Positions 18,400 through 28,952 are shown, counted from the stretch's first letter. The stretch: DNA of 64,000 nt from an uncultured Agrobacterium sp. (GCA_913777615.1 CAJYTK010000004.1:186001-250000); one strand, 5' to 3'. The notes: generated by a model from the sequence alone, not told the origin. Numbers and translations are program-made.

Positions 18400-19449
18400 T
18401 TGCCCCATGTCGATCTGAGAGATGTCCGCGTCCTTGCGCCAAACTTCAAGCGCAGGCTCTCGGGCGTGACATCGACGATCATTCAGCTCGTGCCGGTGCA
18501 GAACCGGCTCGGGCAGAAGATCGCCGTGATCGGGCCCGGCCTGCCGGACAGCCTGCCCTTTGTTCGCTTTCGCGATCTCTGGCGGCTGTGGCAGAATGGT
18601 CCAGAGGGCAAGCCCCGCGTCTGGCATGCGCGGCGCAATATAGAAATGCTGCCGGCCATCATCATGCGCGACATCCTGCGCATGAAGCTGAAGATCGTCT
18701 TCACCTCCGCCTCGCAGCGCAAGCACACCGGCTGGACCAAATTTCTGATTTCCAGAATGGATGGCGTAATTGCCACCAATAGCCAGACGGCCTCCTATCT
18801 GGAGGTACCGAGCACGGTCATCATGCACGGCATCGACACCGATCGCTTTTCCCCGCCCGCCGATAAGGCTGAAGCAAAGGTCGCACGCGGCCTCGATCCT
18901 CAGCGCAAATATGTCGGCTGCTTCGGCCGCATACGGCACCAGAAAGGCACCGATCTTTTCGTTGACACGATGATCCGCGTTTTGCCAGACCATCCAGAGT
19001 GGTCGGCCATCGTTGCCGGACGCGCAACAGGTCCGCATGTGGATTTCGAGAATAGCTTAAAGGAAAGAGTGCGAGCCGCAGGTCTTGCCGACCGCATCCT
19101 CTTCGTCGGAGAGCATACCAACATCAACGAATGGTACCGCGCGCTTGACCTCTTCATCGCCCCCCAACGCTGGGAAGGATTTGGCCTCACCCCTCTGGAA
19201 GCCATGTCGACGGGTGTGCCCGTAATCGCAACGGATGTCGGCGCCTTTCCGGAATTGGTGCGCGAAGGCGAAACCGGCACCGTCATTGGCCGCGATAATC
19301 TTGATGCGATGGTTGAAGCGACCTCTGGCTTCCTGAGCGATACAGAGATGATGCAGCGAGGAAGTGCGGCTGCGCGCCAGACGACAGTGGAAAATTTCGC
19401 GCTTGAAGGCGAAGCCCGGTCTCTCGGTAATATCTATGCGCGCGTTTAG
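18400..19449 (+). CDS. lpsB: LPS core glycosyltransferase LpsB/LpcC (GT4)
   Basis: A 349-residue GT-B-fold enzyme of family GT4. The N-terminal part has the LpsB/LpcC hallmarks NFKRRLSGVTSTIIQLVP, GPGLPD and VWHARRN. The C-terminal nucleotide-sugar domain has GRIRHQKGTD and the EX7E-type region around QRWEGFGLTPLEAM. LpcC of Rhizobium leguminosarum and LpsB of Sinorhizobium meliloti add a mannose to the Kdo-containing inner core; loss severely truncates LPS. The position directly after greA matches S. meliloti. The likely start is TTG 18400, since homologues begin just before the VR-LAPNFKRR segment and no ATG is available in frame. Confidence 0.9.
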   Translation: MPHVDLRDVRVLAPNFKRRLSGVTSTIIQLVPVQNRLGQKIAVIGPGLPDSLPFVRFRDLWRLWQNGPEGKPRVWHARRNIEMLPAIIMRDILRMKLKIVFTSASQRKHTGWTKFLISRMDGVIATNSQTASYLEVPSTVIMHGIDTDRFSPPADKAEAKVARGLDPQRKYVGCFGRIRHQKGTDLFVDTMIRVLPDHPEWSAIVAGRATGPHVDFENSLKERVRAAGLADRILFVGEHTNINEWYRALDLFIAPQRWEGFGLTPLEAMSTGVPVIATDVGAFPELVREGETGTVIGRDNLDAMVEATSGFLSDTEMMQRGSAAARQTTVENFALEGEARSLGNIYARV

Positions 19450-19525
19450 ACAGCCGAATATCGCTTTTCCGATCGCAACACTGGACAGCGCCGTCCCAGC
19501 CTGAGCTGAAACAGCGCGACCGCCT

Positions 19526-20569
19526 TCATCGCCTGCCGCTACGCAATTCCTCGAAGAATTCCAGATATTGATCGACGATCCGCTCTGCGGAAAAGCGTGC
19601 GGCCAATTGCTCTCGCCCACCTTGAACCAGCTTCGCTCGAAGCTCGGGCGCCCCTTGCAGACGCAAGAGCGCCTGCGCCATACCCTCGACATCGTCGATC
19701 TCGGTGAAGAGAGCGCTTTCATCATGCGTCGCAGCCCAGGACGGCCCTTCGGTTTTGGTGGACACCACAGCCACTTCCGCCTTCCAGCCTTCGAGTAGCA
19801 CGTTGCCAAGCGGCTCCTGTCGGCTCGGCACGCAGAACATATCCGCCGCCTTGATATAGGCCGCCGGCTCCGAAACCCAGCCGATGAAGCGGACGCGATC
19901 GGCAATCCCAAGCTCTTGCACCAACCGCTCCAGATCGGCTCTATCGGGGCCATCTCCAACCAGCCAGAGCCAGAGGTGAGGCGTCGCCGCGACCGCCCGC
20001 AGCAAGGTATCGAAACCCTTGGTCGGCACGAAGCGGCCAAGACCGCAAACCAGAGGGACATCGTCCGGCGTCGAAAAATCCGACCTTTTGACGACGGAGG
20101 TACCGACCTCGCCCGGAAAATTGGATATAATCGTCGTCTTACCCTGCCAGCCGAGTGTACGGCAGTGTTCGATGACGTTGGGCGCATTGCCGACGATAGC
20201 ATCGGTGTTGCCGAAATAGCGGACGTGATGCGGATAATCGCCTAGACGCACAACGCGTATGGCATGACCGGTGTCCGGCATCAGCCGCGCCGTCGGCGCA
20301 CGCCACCCCATCACCACATCGGCCGGCCACTGCTTCATCGAGCGCTTCAGCAACTGTGTGCGCAGCCACCAGTTGGGCCAGCGGCGAAGATAGTAGCCCT
20401 CATGCACCGTGCCCCGATCGTCAAGCTCGTGACGCCATGTCACGCCCGGCCGGATTGCAAATTGCTGCTCTATGCCACGCTCGTGAAAAGCGCGGGTGAG
20501 GCGCAGGAAAAACTGCTCGGTGCCGCCATCCGTGCCGAATTGCAGGTGAAATATCCGCTTCACGCTCAT
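19526..20569 (-). CDS. GT4 glycosyltransferase, LPS core (LpsE-like), copy 1
   Basis: A 347-residue GT-B glycosyltransferase. The opening MSVKRIFHLQFGTDGGTEQF is a GT4 start with the glycine loop. The C-terminal domain has CGLGRFVPTKGFDTLL and PSRQEPLGNVLLEGW (the EX7E-like donor site). It is clearly paralogous to the gene at 21424-22458: they share IFHLQFG/ILHMHFG, VVMGWRAP/VVMAWMSR, RLGDYPHHVRYFGN/RLGDYPRHLKNFRN and WVSEPAAYIKA/WVEEPMNYVAA. Donor and acceptor sugars are not evident. It is convergent with lpsB and the last gene of a four-gene minus-strand set alternating GT4 and GT25. The ATG at 20569 is chosen because the conserved GT4 N-terminus begins there. Confidence 0.85.
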   Translation of the reverse strand: MSVKRIFHLQFGTDGGTEQFFLRLTRAFHERGIEQQFAIRPGVTWRHELDDRGTVHEGYYLRRWPNWWLRTQLLKRSMKQWPADVVMGWRAPTARLMPDTGHAIRVVRLGDYPHHVRYFGNTDAIVGNAPNVIEHCRTLGWQGKTTIISNFPGEVGTSVVKRSDFSTPDDVPLVCGLGRFVPTKGFDTLLRAVAATPHLWLWLVGDGPDRADLERLVQELGIADRVRFIGWVSEPAAYIKAADMFCVPSRQEPLGNVLLEGWKAEVAVVSTKTEGPSWAATHDESALFTEIDDVEGMAQALLRLQGAPELRAKLVQGGREQLAARFSAERIVDQYLEFFEELRSGRR

Positions 20570-20621
20570 CGTAACGCACTTTCTCGGGCTTGGACTGTAA
20601 GGTGATTGTAACGGCGCGAAA

Positions 20622-21413
20622 TCACGAAAAATACTTCCGTTTGGTCGCAATCAGCTTGTCCACCATAAGCCGCCGCTGTTTGCGCAGACCATAAAGGAAG
20701 CTGCGGGCATTACGGCTTCTCGATATCTTTCCGGGATGCGCAATGTCGCTGACCGCATCGGTGGTGGACACCGGCCTTGGAAAGAAAGAATAGCCGCCGC
20801 CAACCCGGGTGATCCAGTAGCGGAAGAAGTTATCGACCGGCGCGAAGATCACACGGTGTCCATCGACGAACTCCTGCGCACCTTTCCTCGACCACAGAAT
20901 GGCGCCTGTCGTCATCGGAAAATAGTGGGCGGAGCAAAGAGTAAATATATTTTTCCCGAAGCTCATGGTCTTCAGTGGACGGAAGATCTTCAGCTTCTCA
21001 TTGCCCATGTTCACGATCCGCCAATCGGGATCATGCGCATTGAGAAAACCGATCGTTTCCGTCACGATCGCATGCAGAGCTTCATGCGGTGCAGCGTCAT
21101 CTTCGATCACGAGGCAGTAGGATCTGTCCGTCCGAAGAAACGCCTTCGCCGCATTCAAGTGACTGTAATAGCATCCGATTTCGCCACCGACCAACTCGCG
21201 CCCCATATAGCGTCTGGCAGCCGCGGCATCATAATCGGCGACCGTATCGAGGGGCAGCTTGCGCCCATCGAAAGCCGAGAGACGCTCGAATGCGACACCG
21301 GCTTTCTCAAGCGCCACCGACACCTGTGAGAAACGCTCCGTGCTGCCATCCAGATTGATGACGTAGCAGCAGAAATCGGCATTTGCCGGGATGTCATTTA
21401 AGTTGGAGACCAT
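20622..21413 (-). CDS. GT25 family LPS glycosyltransferase
   Basis: A 263-residue member of GT25 (LOS/LPS sugar transferases such as LgtB/LgtE, typically galactosyl- or glucosyltransferases). Family signatures in order: YVINLDGSTERF near residue 17, FDGRKLP, the core GGEIGCYYSHLNAAKAF, and the metal-binding acidic motif VIEDDAAP. The C-terminal tail is basic and probably membrane-associated. ATG 21413 is used; the codon just before it is an in-frame TTG. It lies between the two GT4 paralogues, ten bases after the start-proximal gene's stop, and is almost certainly co-transcribed with them. Confidence 0.85.
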   Translation of the reverse strand: MVSNLNDIPANADFCCYVINLDGSTERFSQVSVALEKAGVAFERLSAFDGRKLPLDTVADYDAAAARRYMGRELVGGEIGCYYSHLNAAKAFLRTDRSYCLVIEDDAAPHEALHAIVTETIGFLNAHDPDWRIVNMGNEKLKIFRPLKTMSFGKNIFTLCSAHYFPMTTGAILWSRKGAQEFVDGHRVIFAPVDNFFRYWITRVGGGYSFFPRPVSTTDAVSDIAHPGKISRSRNARSFLYGLRKQRRLMVDKLIATKRKYFS

Positions 21414-21423
21414 CAAAAACGCC

Positions 21424-22458
21424 CTATCGTTTCATCTGCTTGAACAGATCGAGATAGGCATCCACCACCGCATCCTTGCGGAAATCGGCGTCAAGCCTCG
21501 CCCTGCCCTGCTCTCGCAGTTTCGCCGCCAGTTGATCGTCTGTGCGGATACGATTGATCGCCGCAAGGGTGCCATCCACATCGTCGATGTCACACATGAG
21601 CGCATCTTCCCCGTCCCGGATAAACCAGGACGGCCCTTCGGAACGGGTGGAGACCACCGGCACATCCGCCTGCCAGGCTTCGAGCACCACATTGCCAAGC
21701 GGCTCATGGCGCGATGGCATAACGAAGATCGAGCCCGCGGCAACATAATTCATCGGCTCCTCGACCCAGCCAGTGAAGCGCGTGCGGTCTGCCATGCCCA
21801 GTTCCTGCACCAGTTGCTCCATTTCGGCCCGCTTGTCGCCGTCGCCGATCAGCCACAGCCAGGCATCGGGAATCTGCGCCACGGCCTTGATCAGGACATC
21901 GAACCCCTTGCGCCGGATGAACCGTCCGGTGCCCACAACGAGGAAGGCATCTTCTGGTGTACCCATGCTGGCACGCGATACCGGCTTGATGGTGGTTTCA
22001 CGAACGAAATTGGAGACGACCTTGACCGGCTTCGTCCATCCCAATTGCACGCAGGCCTCGGCAATGCCGGGCGCATTGGCGACAATGAGATCGTTGTTAC
22101 GGAAATTCTTGAGATGACGGGGATAATCGCCAAGCCGCGTCAGGCGCACGCTGTTGCCATGTGCCGGAACGAGGCGAGAGGAGCGCGACATCCAGGCCAT
22201 GACCACATCCGGCTTCCATTCGCGCACGATCTTGTTCACCTGCCAGCGAAGCCAAAGTGCCTTTGGAGAGATGCGGCGATATTCGCTTTCAATGGTGAGG
22301 CCAAGCGCTGCGATCTCGTCGCGCCAGATGCGACCCGGCCGGACGATGAAACGCTGCTCGATGCCACGATCGCCAAAAGCCGTCGCCAGATTGACGAAGA
22401 AGCGCTCGGCACCGCCCTCCTTGCCGAAATGCATGTGAAGAATTCTTTCGGCACTCAT
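21424..22458 (-). CDS. GT4 glycosyltransferase, LPS core (LpsE-like), copy 2
   Basis: A 344-residue GT4 enzyme with N-terminal RILHMHFGKEGGAERFFVNL, then VGTGRFIRRKGFDVLIKAV and PSRHEPLGNVVLEAW for the donor-binding C-terminal domain. It is a paralogue of the gene at 19526-20569; the pair probably arose by local duplication together with their GT25 neighbours. In S. meliloti the equivalent position holds lpsE/lpsD, so one of the two is likely the LpsE equivalent, but which one cannot be decided here. It acts at the cytoplasmic face of the inner membrane on the growing core. Confidence 0.86.
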   Translation of the reverse strand: MSAERILHMHFGKEGGAERFFVNLATAFGDRGIEQRFIVRPGRIWRDEIAALGLTIESEYRRISPKALWLRWQVNKIVREWKPDVVMAWMSRSSRLVPAHGNSVRLTRLGDYPRHLKNFRNNDLIVANAPGIAEACVQLGWTKPVKVVSNFVRETTIKPVSRASMGTPEDAFLVVGTGRFIRRKGFDVLIKAVAQIPDAWLWLIGDGDKRAEMEQLVQELGMADRTRFTGWVEEPMNYVAAGSIFVMPSRHEPLGNVVLEAWQADVPVVSTRSEGPSWFIRDGEDALMCDIDDVDGTLAAINRIRTDDQLAAKLREQGRARLDADFRKDAVVDAYLDLFKQMKR

Positions 22459-22608
22459 CCAATATCGCTCCGCACCCGGCCAACGCTTAAGCGCTATATA
22501 ACCGCGTCCAATAATAGTCCACGTGACTTATAGGGCAAAAGCGTACTTGGCGGCCTTGCGCACAATAAAGGTAGCCTGAAAATGAAGCTTACGCAGACAC
22601 AATGACCG

Positions 22609-23421
22609 TCAGGGCGCGGAATCTTTCCAGAAAATCTCTCTGATGGCGCCGCGCTTGGTCAGGAAAACCACGAGCTGCCGGTGGATCTGGCTGATCTCGT
22701 TCCAACCCCGACGCAGCTTTCTCAGTTTCAGCCGCCAGCCCGTGGGGCGAGCGGCCTTCCCGAACTTGGCAATATCGGAGTTGTACTCATACTGTCGCTG
22801 CGTCGCCATTGCCGGCTGGACGATGAAAGGCTTCAACTGCCGGAAGACCGGCGACACCGTGTCGTTGAAGAGAAAATGATCGATAGGAACTCTCATCAGT
22901 CCTCGATAGGACAGCGCTAACTGCGCGGCCCGGCGCGACAGAATATAGGCCCCGCCCCCCACATGCCTTGAATACATGCGGTGCAGAGCGCGCTCCGTGC
23001 CCGGAACCTTGATCTCGGCATCCCCCAAAAGGACCTTGGAACTGCCGGACCCGAACTTCTCCAGCTTGATCACGTCCACATGGGAGGGGATCCAGTCATC
23101 CGACCGCAAGGCATTCGCCACATCACCGGAGAGAAACACATCGTCCTCAAGCATCAAACCGAACCGCGCGCCTGTCTGCAAAAAGGCTTCCCAGGCATAG
23201 GTATGGCTCACCGTGCAGGACCGATCGCCGAGGCCGAGCGCACCCAGCGGACCAGCAGGTGTAATGACGCCATCCAGCAACGCCTCATCCACCTTCGTGG
23301 CATCGCAGGCATCGACGCGGGTAAACGCCACGCCACGCTCTTCCAGATGATGCGACACGCGCTCCAGCCTGTCCTCGCGACGCGCAAGGTTTATGACGAA
23401 AACGGGAATGGCCTGGTTCAT
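22609..23421 (-). CDS. GT25 family LPS glycosyltransferase
   Basis: A 270-residue GT25 protein. The N-terminus PVFVINLARREDRLERV and the acidic site FGLMLEDDVFLSGDV are diagnostic; AYILSRRAAQLAL is the usual mid-domain helix. The expected 'E-GC-SH' segment is varied here to GDRSCTVSHTYAW. The start is ATG 23421, where the family homology begins, although the frame is open much further upstream antisense to gmd. It heads the minus-strand lps glycosyltransferase set and diverges from gmd (about 230 bases between). It probably adds a hexose to the LPS core; donor unknown. Confidence 0.83.
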   Translation of the reverse strand: MNQAIPVFVINLARREDRLERVSHHLEERGVAFTRVDACDATKVDEALLDGVITPAGPLGALGLGDRSCTVSHTYAWEAFLQTGARFGLMLEDDVFLSGDVANALRSDDWIPSHVDVIKLEKFGSGSSKVLLGDAEIKVPGTERALHRMYSRHVGGGAYILSRRAAQLALSYRGLMRVPIDHFLFNDTVSPVFRQLKPFIVQPAMATQRQYEYNSDIAKFGKAARPTGWRLKLRKLRRGWNEISQIHRQLVVFLTKRGAIREIFWKDSAP

Positions 23422-23532
23422 GTCGCACTCTTCCAACTCTTGAAGCCCTACAAGGCCTTCGCAGCTCAGCGACTCTATAGGCTTTTCGACGATCACAGCA
23501 CAAGATGTGTCACCGGCAAGGCCCGGTCCTGA

Positions 23533-24711
<1,179 letters not shown>

Positions 24712-24742
24712 AGCAAGAACTCCGGGCTGTTAAGGAAAGCAC

Positions 24743-25684
24743 ATGAAGATCTTGCTGACCGGCGGACGTGGGATGGTTGGGCGCAACATCCTGGAGCAGG
24801 CGGAAAAAAGAGGCGCTGAGGTCCATGCGCCCACAAGTGAGGTCCTTGACCTCACCAACGCTGCCAAAACGGCGGAATTCGTCCAATCGCTTCAGCCATC
24901 GATCATCGTCCACGCCGCGGGACGGGTCGGCGGAATTCAGGCCAATATTCGTGAACCTGTTCGTTTTCTGACGGAAAACTGGAGCATGGGTGAGAATATC
25001 GTCCGGGCAGCGAGAGCGGCAGGCGTCAAGCGACTTATCAATCTTGGAAGCTCGTGCATGTATCCGCGCGGCCACATGGACCCGCTGAAAGAAGATATGG
25101 TGCTGGGTGGACCCCTCGAGCCCACCAACGAGGGTTACGCCATCGCCAAATGCGCAGTCGCTCGACTTTGCGACTATGTCACGCGGGAGGACGGCGAGTA
25201 TCAGTACAAGACGCTCATTCCCTGCAACCTTTACGGTCGTTTCGACAAATTCGATCCCGCCGTCTCCCATATGATCCCCGCCGTCATACACAAGCTGCAT
25301 TCCGCCAAAGAAAGCGGTGCAGAGGCAGTTGATATTTGGGGAGATGGTAACGCGCGCAGAGAATTCATGTTTGCCGAGGACTTGGCAGAGGCCATCTTTT
25401 TCGCCCTCGACTATTTCGAGGCGCTGCCCGCGCTGACCAATATTGGCCTCGGATACGATTATACGATCAATGAATACTACGCCGCAGCCGCAGAGGTCAT
25501 CGGCTTCAAGGGCAGCTTCGTCCATGATCTTTCCAAGCCCGTCGGGATGGCGAGAAAGCTCCTGGACGTGACCCGCCAGACAGAACTCGGATGGGTGCCT
25601 CGCACCAAGTTGCATGACGGCATTCGCAAGACTTACGACTATTATCTTTCCAAGGAAGTACAGAATGTCCTATCCGCTCGCTAA
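24743..25684 (+). CDS. GDP-L-fucose synthase family protein, probable ColC-type epimerase/reductase
   Basis: A 313-residue extended SDR. Visible elements are the NADP site MKILLTGGRGMVGRNIL, the active-site serine and epimerase cysteine in GSSCMYPR, the catalytic Tyr-Lys in YAIAK, and the epimerase His in SHMIPAVI. These fit both GDP-L-fucose synthase (Fcl) and ColC, which use the same C5-epimerase/C4-reductase chemistry. The segments NLYGRFDKFDP and ARREFMFAEDLAE are closer to ColC proteins as I recall them. Adjacency to colD favours ColC, producing GDP-L-colitose; GDP-L-fucose formation is the alternative. colD overlaps its 3' end by 20 bases. Confidence 0.85.
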   Translation: MKILLTGGRGMVGRNILEQAEKRGAEVHAPTSEVLDLTNAAKTAEFVQSLQPSIIVHAAGRVGGIQANIREPVRFLTENWSMGENIVRAARAAGVKRLINLGSSCMYPRGHMDPLKEDMVLGGPLEPTNEGYAIAKCAVARLCDYVTREDGEYQYKTLIPCNLYGRFDKFDPAVSHMIPAVIHKLHSAKESGAEAVDIWGDGNARREFMFAEDLAEAIFFALDYFEALPALTNIGLGYDYTINEYYAAAAEVIGFKGSFVHDLSKPVGMARKLLDVTRQTELGWVPRTKLHDGIRKTYDYYLSKEVQNVLSAR

Positions 25685-26843
25685 TTCTGCCTGGGACCAT
25701 GAGGAATATGAGGCAATCCAATCGGTCATCCAGTCCGGGATGTTCACGATGGGACAGAAGGTTGCCGAATTTGAAAAGGCCTTTGCGGACTATGTCGGCA
25801 GCCGCTACTGCGTCATGGTCAACTCCGGGTCCTCCGCAAATCTCGTGATGATCGGCGCGCTCCGATACAAATCGGAATCACCGCTCTTGCCGGGAGCGGA
25901 GGTGATCGTTCCGGCCGTATCATGGAGCACCACCTACTATCCGCTCTATCAATATGGCCTGAAGCTGCGCTTCGTCGATATCGACAAGGATACTTTGAAC
26001 TTCGACCTGGAAAAGCTCGAACAGGCGATTACGCCGAACACGCGGGCGATCTTGGCCGTCAACCTTCTCGGCAATCCCAACGACTTCAACAAGATCAAGA
26101 CCATCATCAATGATCGCGACATCGTTCTGTTGGAAGACAACTGCGAGTCCATGGGCGCAACATTTGAAGGAAAGCAGACGGGCACCTTCGGCCTCATGGG
26201 AACCTATAGCTCCTTCTTCAGCCACCATATCTCCACCATGGAAGGTGGAATAGTCGTTACCGACGACGAGGAAATCTATCACATCCTGCTGGCTCTGCGC
26301 GCGCATGGCTGGACTCGAAATCTGCCGAAGCAGAACCGAATCACGACCGACAAGAGCGACGACCCCTTCACCGAGGCCTTCCGCTTCGTTCTTCCCGGCT
26401 ACAATCTGCGCCCTCTCGAAATGAGCGGCGCATTGGGACTGGCTCAACTGCGCAAACTACCGATGATCGTTCGCGAGAGACGAAACAACGCGGAACGTTT
26501 CCTCCAGATCATGAAGCAATTTCCCTATCTCAGAACCCAGAAGGAAATCGGCGAAAGTAGCTGGTTCGGCTTTAGCATGATTGTCGAACCAGACGCCAAC
26601 GTAAGCCGCGAACATCTGATCTCAGCTCTGACGGCTGCAAAGGTGGACACCCGACCCATCGTCGCAGGCAATTTTGCCAAGAACGAAGTGCTGAAATGGT
26701 TCGACTATACGATTGCAGGCGACCTTACAAATGCCGAGCGGATCGACGAGGCAGGCTTCTTCATCGGTAACCATCACTACCCGCTGGACAGTGAATTCTC
26801 GACGCTTAATGATGCCCTTGGGGCTTCAATGCAAAAAAACTAA
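25665..26843 (+). CDS. colD: GDP-4-keto-6-deoxy-D-mannose 3-dehydratase ColD (PLP-dependent)
   Basis: A 392-residue fold-type I PLP protein of the DegT/DnrJ/EryC1/StrS family. The normal Schiff-base lysine is absent: the active-site segment is FFSHHISTMEGG, with His187-His188 where aminotransferases have Lys. This substitution is characteristic of ColD, in which the His acts as base for 3-deoxygenation using PMP and glutamate. Further ColD-like segments are RAHGWTRNLPK and PGYNLRPLEMSGA. The product goes to ColC to give GDP-L-colitose (3,6-dideoxy-L-galactose). The ATG at 25665 has an AAGGAAG ribosome binding site inside the end of the preceding gene. Confidence 0.9.
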   Translation: MSYPLANSAWDHEEYEAIQSVIQSGMFTMGQKVAEFEKAFADYVGSRYCVMVNSGSSANLVMIGALRYKSESPLLPGAEVIVPAVSWSTTYYPLYQYGLKLRFVDIDKDTLNFDLEKLEQAITPNTRAILAVNLLGNPNDFNKIKTIINDRDIVLLEDNCESMGATFEGKQTGTFGLMGTYSSFFSHHISTMEGGIVVTDDEEIYHILLALRAHGWTRNLPKQNRITTDKSDDPFTEAFRFVLPGYNLRPLEMSGALGLAQLRKLPMIVRERRNNAERFLQIMKQFPYLRTQKEIGESSWFGFSMIVEPDANVSREHLISALTAAKVDTRPIVAGNFAKNEVLKWFDYTIAGDLTNAERIDEAGFFIGNHHYPLDSEFSTLNDALGASMQKN

Positions 26844-26878
26844 ATTCCTAGGCTAACTTCTGTGATCGGACCAACGTT

Positions 26879-27871
26879 ATGGCGTGTCGCCTGAGAATTC
26901 AGCCAAGAGGTGGGACTGCCAATCAATTGTTGCAGTTCATGCTCGCTAAAAACATTGAGCGCGTCGTCGGCGACGTGAATGTTAGCGGCTACCATATTCC
27001 AGAATGGGGTTTGCATGCAACGGCAGATAATCACCCTCACAAAATGATAGAACTGGCTCTGACCGGCAACTACATCTACCACGAAGACGTCGTTGACATC
27101 ATTCGCAGAGGGCTCGCGTCGAATATTTTGTTAAAGGGGCACTCGTTCAGAATGTCGAATTACGCCCCGCCAGAATTTTATCGGCCGCTCATTGGCTCAC
27201 GATGCGACAATGTAAAAGGATATGGCTCCGAACACGTCGTGTTTCACATTCGTGGTGGCGACATTCTCACCCCGGCCCACCAAGATTACTATCCTATTCC
27301 GTTCTCCTACATAGACGGTGTTTTGGAAAACTCCAATGCAGCACCCGTCTTCATTGGGCAGTTAGAAAACAGCTACTACGCAAAGAAACTCCACGAGCGC
27401 TATCCAAACGCTATCTTTTCTAAACCACAGACAGCGGTGGAGGACTTTGAGACACTACGACGGTCTCGCGAGATTGCAGTATCGATCAGTTCGTTCGCGT
27501 GGCTCGCCGCTTGGTTGTCGCACGCAACAATTATCCATTTACCTGTCGCCGGCATGCTGAACCCAGTTCAGCGTCCAGACATAGATCTGCTCCCGTTGGA
27601 AGATCCACGGTACAAGTTCTATCGTTTCGATGAGTTTAAATGGAACGCAACGCCAAGCGACATCGAGACACTTTGGCAAAATCGTAAGCATGCCCTCTTT
27701 AGTCGAGAAGAGATGGCGGAGATAAAATTTTCCGCTGCAGACCGCACGAGAGCGAAATCTCGTCGTTCTCGGGTGAAATTATATGCCCGAGCACTACTCA
27801 CTTTGTCAGCAGATAAAATCTGCCAAGCTGCCTGTTCGCCTCTCAAGTGGCGTGGCACGGTGAGAAACTAG
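26879..27871 (+). CDS. Divergent GT11-type (fucosyltransferase-like) glycosyltransferase
   Basis: A 330-residue protein that keeps the GT11 layout in altered form. The N-terminal GDP-sugar loop appears as RIQPRGGTANQLLQF (usual form GGLGNQMFQ), the middle motif as VFHIRGGDI (usual HxRRGD), and the C-terminal SISSFAWLAAWLS corresponds to the usual NSTFSWWGAWL. It may transfer colitose or fucose made by the upstream genes, or have changed donor. The second Arg of HxRRxD is replaced by Gly. It follows colD by 35 bases on the same strand, and the AT content rises here relative to the genes upstream. No good Shine-Dalgarno precedes ATG 26879, so the start is uncertain. Confidence 0.6.
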   Translation: MACRLRIQPRGGTANQLLQFMLAKNIERVVGDVNVSGYHIPEWGLHATADNHPHKMIELALTGNYIYHEDVVDIIRRGLASNILLKGHSFRMSNYAPPEFYRPLIGSRCDNVKGYGSEHVVFHIRGGDILTPAHQDYYPIPFSYIDGVLENSNAAPVFIGQLENSYYAKKLHERYPNAIFSKPQTAVEDFETLRRSREIAVSISSFAWLAAWLSHATIIHLPVAGMLNPVQRPDIDLLPLEDPRYKFYRFDEFKWNATPSDIETLWQNRKHALFSREEMAEIKFSAADRTRAKSRRSRVKLYARALLTLSADKICQAACSPLKWRGTVRN

Positions 27872-27943
27872 TTTTTTATGAGAATGGCACTGCAGGCTAC
27901 GCGATACGATCGCGTTCGGTAGCGTGGAAATGAGAGCAAGGAC

Positions 27944-28952
27944 ATGACGTTGCGGCCAGTTATTTATGCTCCCGAGCAAGAGAACATGGCGAATATATTT
28001 TGCCAGCCTGGCACCAGAGGCGATGAGCAAAATATATGGCACCTAATTCAAACCCGTTTTCGACAGCACGGCTATGAGTTGTATACTCCCGAGAATTATC
28101 ACGGTGCATTAGAGGATGTTGCCTGGGTCATCTTTCAAAACATGCTCAGAGACTTCAAACCTATGCGCCTTACCAAACGGGTCAAACGAGCCTTCAATCA
28201 AATGCTGGGCAAGGGAACATTCTACCAATGCTGCATAAAAGCAGGCTTAGCAGATAGGATCGCGATTGCTCAATATGAACCTCCTATCGTAGAAGAATCT
28301 GCTTACGACAGAAAAAATCACTTTGATTTCACTGTTATATTTACATGGAGCAAAGATCTCCTGGAATTAGGAAGCAGATATAAAGAGTTTGTCTTTCCAC
28401 AGCTCGATACTTTGCCGCTACAACCAAGTCCGCACTTCCAAGATAGAAAGCTTATTTGCTAATAAGGCATCCACACATCCTGACGAACTCTACACCGCTA
28501 GAATAGAGACGATAAAATTCTTAGAACAGCATTGTATAGATGACTTTGATCACTAAGGCGCGAGATGGACCGGGGAATACAAGTCTTGGCGCGGCAAAGT
28601 TGAGAACAAACTGGCGACAATGTCAAATTATCGTTTTAATCTATGCTACGAAAATGCACAAAATCTGCGCGGCTATTTGACGGAGAAAATATTTGATGCT
28701 TTCCACGCTGGCTGCGTCCCGATCTATTTGGGTGCTCCAGACATCGAGGACATGATTCCAATCGATACATTCATTGATCGCCGGAGGTTCTCCTCCGACG
28801 GAGAGCTCTTGGAATTCTTGAGAAGCGTCAATGAATCACAGTGGAGAGCATTCATAGAGGCTGCGCGGCAATACCTTCTAAGCGACGCGCACCAAAAGTA
28901 CACCGCAAATGGAATGTTTTCACTGTTAAAGACTGGACTGAAGATATCATGA
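27944..28952 (+). pseudogene. GT10 (alpha-1,3-fucosyltransferase-type) glycosyltransferase, disrupted
   Basis: Two open segments belong to one broken gene. 27944-28462 encodes the N-terminal half (MTLRPVIYAPEQENMANIF to PHFQDRKLIC). The C-terminal half is in another frame, and is recognisable from about 28455 (ANKASTHPDELY) through FNLCYENAQNLRGYLTEKI and HAGCVPIYLGAP, the GT10 donor-binding signature. Two lesions are visible: a frameshift near 28450-28460 and an in-frame TAA at 28554-28556, where HYGARW would be expected. An ATG at 28620 could start only the C-terminal fragment. Such enzymes add fucose (or colitose) from a GDP donor to LPS. It follows the colitose genes on the same strand and is AT-rich. 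Confidence 0.75.

Noticed and set aside
17702..18442. Minus-strand frame covering greA
   Set aside because: Antisense to greA, which has full family match; no independent ribosome binding site.
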